Source: Halieaceae bacterium (GTDB lineage: Bacteria > Pseudomonadota > Gammaproteobacteria > Pseudomonadales > Halieaceae). From it: a DNA stretch of 7,275 nt. Every line of letters starts with the position of its first letter. The stretch's first letter is position 1. The translations under genes were made by a program, and so were the position numbers. The notes beneath the pieces were generated by a model. That model was given only the letters and a program-made list of their open reading frames with translations. It was not told where the DNA came from and made no database searches. Positions 5,488 to 7,275 of this stretch are shown here, in pieces. The stretch spans positions 1-7,275 of the forward strand of contig JABIZW010000053.1 in NCBI GenBank assembly GCA_018666295.1, in the 5' to 3' direction.

Positions 5488-6591
5488 CTACCAGGGATAG
5501 TGCATATTGGGTGCGCCCAAAGGCTCAGCGAAGAAGGACTCAAGCACGTCCATTGGTACGTCCTGAACCGTGGCAAATTGCCACTTTGGTTGGCGATCTT
5601 TATCGACAAGTAGCGCTCTGACACCCTCGGCAAATTCGGGGTGCCGCATAATATTGGCGCCTAAGCGAAGCTCAGTATCGAAGACCTCTTTAAGCGAGTA
5701 ATTCGCTGAATCGTTGAGCTGGCGAAAGATCCAACAGGCGGCCAGTTTAGAGCCGTGCGCAAAGCCATCACGCGCTTTCTGAAGCCAGACATTGTCGCCT
5801 TCATACCCCAGCAATCGATCCGCAATATCATTGAGATTATCGCCTGCCATCAGCGCATTGATCTGGGGCATCAGCGGCTCGATCACGCCCAGCGGCTGAT
5901 CGATCGCGGCCTCCATACTTAAAATCTGGTCAACAATCGCTGTATTCGTCGCCGGGTCATCGGACCACTGCCCTTTCGTAAGCGCCTCTATGACACTGTG
6001 ACGTTGCTCATGCGCCAAAAACACATCGCCTAGATTCGCGTAAAGCGCGTCAGTCGCATTGATATGGGCAGAGGTCAGCGATAAAAATCGGCCTACCATG
6101 CCGGGTGTTCGATTCAGGAAGTAGCTACCGCCAACATCCGGGAAAAGCGCAATCGTAATTTCAGGCATGCCAATGCGCGTGCGCTCACTCACCACGCGAT
6201 GACTGCAACCGGCCATGACGCCCATGCCGCCACCCATCACAACACCATGCCCCCAACAAATAACGGGCTTGGGGTAGGTAAAGAGTACGTAGTTCATTTG
6301 GTACTCGCGCGCAAAAAAGTTTTCCGCGTAAGTGCAAGGACCGCCCGGATTCTCCATAGACGACCGGCGTAGCTCGTGCACGTCTCCACCGGCACAAAAG
6401 GCCTTCTCTCCCTCGCCGTCAATGTAAACCGCGGCAATCGAGTCATCCTCAGCCCATTCAAGCAGCTTCGCCAGCATGATTTCAATCATCTCAGCATCAA
6501 GCGAGTTGAGAATCCGAGGGGTATTCAGGGTCAAACGACCGACCCGGCGGTCACCCTCACCAATGGTTGAAACTAACACTACGTCACTCAT
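5488..6591 (-). CDS. 3-hydroxyisobutyryl-CoA hydrolase (valine degradation)
   Basis: A crotonase-fold thioesterase of 367 residues that releases 3-hydroxyisobutyrate from its CoA ester, the step just before mmsB. Key parts are 'AFCAGGDV' (64-71) and 'HGVVMGGGMG' (115-124), which form the CoA/oxyanion hole, and 'RIGMPEITIALFPDVGGSYF' (139-158), which holds the catalytic pair Glu144 and Asp152 with the 8-residue spacing of HIBCH. The length and a ~120-residue C-terminal extension ('GANIMRHPEFAEGVRALLVDKDRQPKW') separate it from plain enoyl-CoA hydratases of ~260 residues. The C-terminal half is the usual HIBCH lid. The start ATG overlaps the upstream gene's TGA by 4 bp (ATGA), with GGAA (complement of 6598-6601) 6 nt ahead, so translation is coupled. 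Often annotated as 'enoyl-CoA hydratase/isomerase family protein', but the hydrolase call is firm. Confidence 0.94.
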   Translation of the reverse strand: MSDVVLVSTIGEGDRRVGRLTLNTPRILNSLDAEMIEIMLAKLLEWAEDDSIAAVYIDGEGEKAFCAGGDVHELRRSSMENPGGPCTYAENFFAREYQMNYVLFTYPKPVICWGHGVVMGGGMGVMAGCSHRVVSERTRIGMPEITIALFPDVGGSYFLNRTPGMVGRFLSLTSAHINATDALYANLGDVFLAHEQRHSVIEALTKGQWSDDPATNTAIVDQILSMEAAIDQPLGVIEPLMPQINALMAGDNLNDIADRLLGYEGDNVWLQKARDGFAHGSKLAACWIFRQLNDSANYSLKEVFDTELRLGANIMRHPEFAEGVRALLVDKDRQPKWQFATVQDVPMDVLESFFAEPLGAPNMHYPW

Positions 6592-7275
6592 TTATTTTTC
6601 CATTCTGGGGCGCGCTTCTCTAAAAAAGCATTCACGCCCTCTTTCTGATCTTCTGTTGAAAAAAGTGCCACAAATTCATCACGCTCTGCGATCAAACCAG
6701 CACCAATAGACACGTCTCTCGCCGAGTGGATGAGTCTTTTACAGGCCGCAATAGACGTTGGACTTTGGCCAGAGGCACTGGTCGCCAGAGCCATGGCGGC
6801 ACTGAGCGCCTCGCCCGATTCAACGACCTCTTCCACAAGACCGACTGACAGGGCTTTGTCGGCAGCAAGGCGGTCACCACAGAGAATCATACGCTTCGCC
6901 CAGCCTTCGCCGACCAGTTGAGCAAGCCGCTGTGTACCGCCGGCACAAGGGAGCAGACCCACCTTTGCCTCCGGTAGAGCCAGTGAGGCGTGGCGCTCTG
7001 CAATTCGAATATCGCAGGCCAAAGCCACCTCTAATCCACCGCCCATGGCATAACCATTGATAGCAGCGACCGAGACACCGCGATAATCTGATAGGGCCTC
7101 AAAAGCCCGACCAAACGCATCGGCTATTGCACCCGCTATAACGGGATCCCCGCCCGCAAATTGATTAAGGTCTGCGCCAGCAGAAAAAAACTTCTTACCA
7201 TAGCCGGTAATGACCAGCGCTCTGATATCTGATCGGGCATTAAGCGCATGAACGACCGCTTCGAGCGCGGGCAAA
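6588..7275 (-). CDS. Enoyl-CoA hydratase, probably methacrylyl-CoA hydratase of valine degradation (5' end outside window)
   Basis: Crotonase-family enzyme adding water across the double bond of an enoyl-CoA. About 228 C-terminal residues are visible. The usual N-terminal 'LNRP...NAL' strand, about 30-35 residues, lies beyond the right edge; the TTG at 7274-7272 reads as an internal Leu codon and is not the start. Numbering from there: 'FFSAGADLNQF' (29-39) and 'NGYAMGGGLEVALACDIRIA' (73-92) with catalytic Glu82, then 'ALPEAKVGLLPCAGGTQRL' (99-117) with catalytic Glu102. Both Glu residues are present, so a hydratase is likely rather than an isomerase. A Cys stands where most relatives have Gly in 'PGAGGTQRL'. 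The end 'EGVNAFLEKRAPEW' is standard. The TGA overlaps the hydrolase ATG. By context the substrate is methacrylyl-CoA, though 2-enoyl-CoAs of other catabolic routes cannot be excluded. Confidence 0.9.
   Translation of the reverse strand, partial: LPALEAVVHALNARSDIRALVITGYGKKFFSAGADLNQFAGGDPVIAGAIADAFGRAFEALSDYRGVSVAAINGYAMGGGLEVALACDIRIAERHASLALPEAKVGLLPCAGGTQRLAQLVGEGWAKRMILCGDRLAADKALSVGLVEEVVESGEALSAAMALATSASGQSPTSIAACKRLIHSARDVSIGAGLIAERDEFVALFSTEDQKEGVNAFLEKRAPEWKNK

Noticed and set aside
1..7275. Search for tRNA or rRNA genes, CRISPR repeats, insertion sequences, attachment sites and riboswitches
   Set aside because: I saw no cloverleaf, no regularly spaced repeats, no transposase and no terminal inverted repeats; gaps between genes are at most ~110 bp.

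Overview
The window looks like a chromosomal segment of a marine gammaproteobacterium. It has mid-range GC, a TonB-dependent receptor with a classic outer-membrane C-terminus, a cytoplasmic TPR-sulfotransferase of the kind common in oceanic bacteria, and a valine-catabolic gene set. By general resemblance I would guess the OM60/NOR5 (Halieaceae) or SAR92 neighbourhood. That placement is inference, because no rRNA or other marker is present.

Left part (1-3030, all on +): the 3' end of a TonB-dependent receptor gene runs in from the left and is closed by a strong intrinsic terminator (316-348). After a 109-bp gap come two sulfotransferase genes of different classes, 5 bp apart. The first is a 664-residue TPR-sulfotransferase related to tyrosylprotein sulfotransferases. 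The second is a 208-residue Sulfotransfer_2-type enzyme.

Middle (3002-4561): an Asp/Asn beta-hydroxylase-like 2-oxoglutarate/Fe(II) oxygenase gene lies on the minus strand and overlaps the second sulfotransferase tail to tail by 29 bp. It is divergent from a MarR-family regulator on +. The gap between the two holds a perfect 22-bp inverted repeat (4027-4048) that has the size and position of a MarR operator. This operator argues for later start codons for both flanking genes than the longest open frames give.

Right part (4558-7275, all on -): a tightly packed operon encodes, in transcription order, an enoyl-CoA hydratase (its 5' end lies outside the window), 3-hydroxyisobutyryl-CoA hydrolase and 3-hydroxyisobutyrate dehydrogenase. 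These are three consecutive steps of valine breakdown: methacrylyl-CoA to 3-hydroxyisobutyryl-CoA to 3-hydroxyisobutyrate to methylmalonate semialdehyde. The operon converges on marR with a 4-bp stop-codon overlap.

The valine operon is ordinary. The part that deserves attention is the receptor, two sulfotransferases, hydroxylase and MarR group. It could be a small modification module (sulfation plus beta-hydroxylation of a protein, peptide or small molecule). No substrate gene is visible, and the functional link is inference from adjacency.
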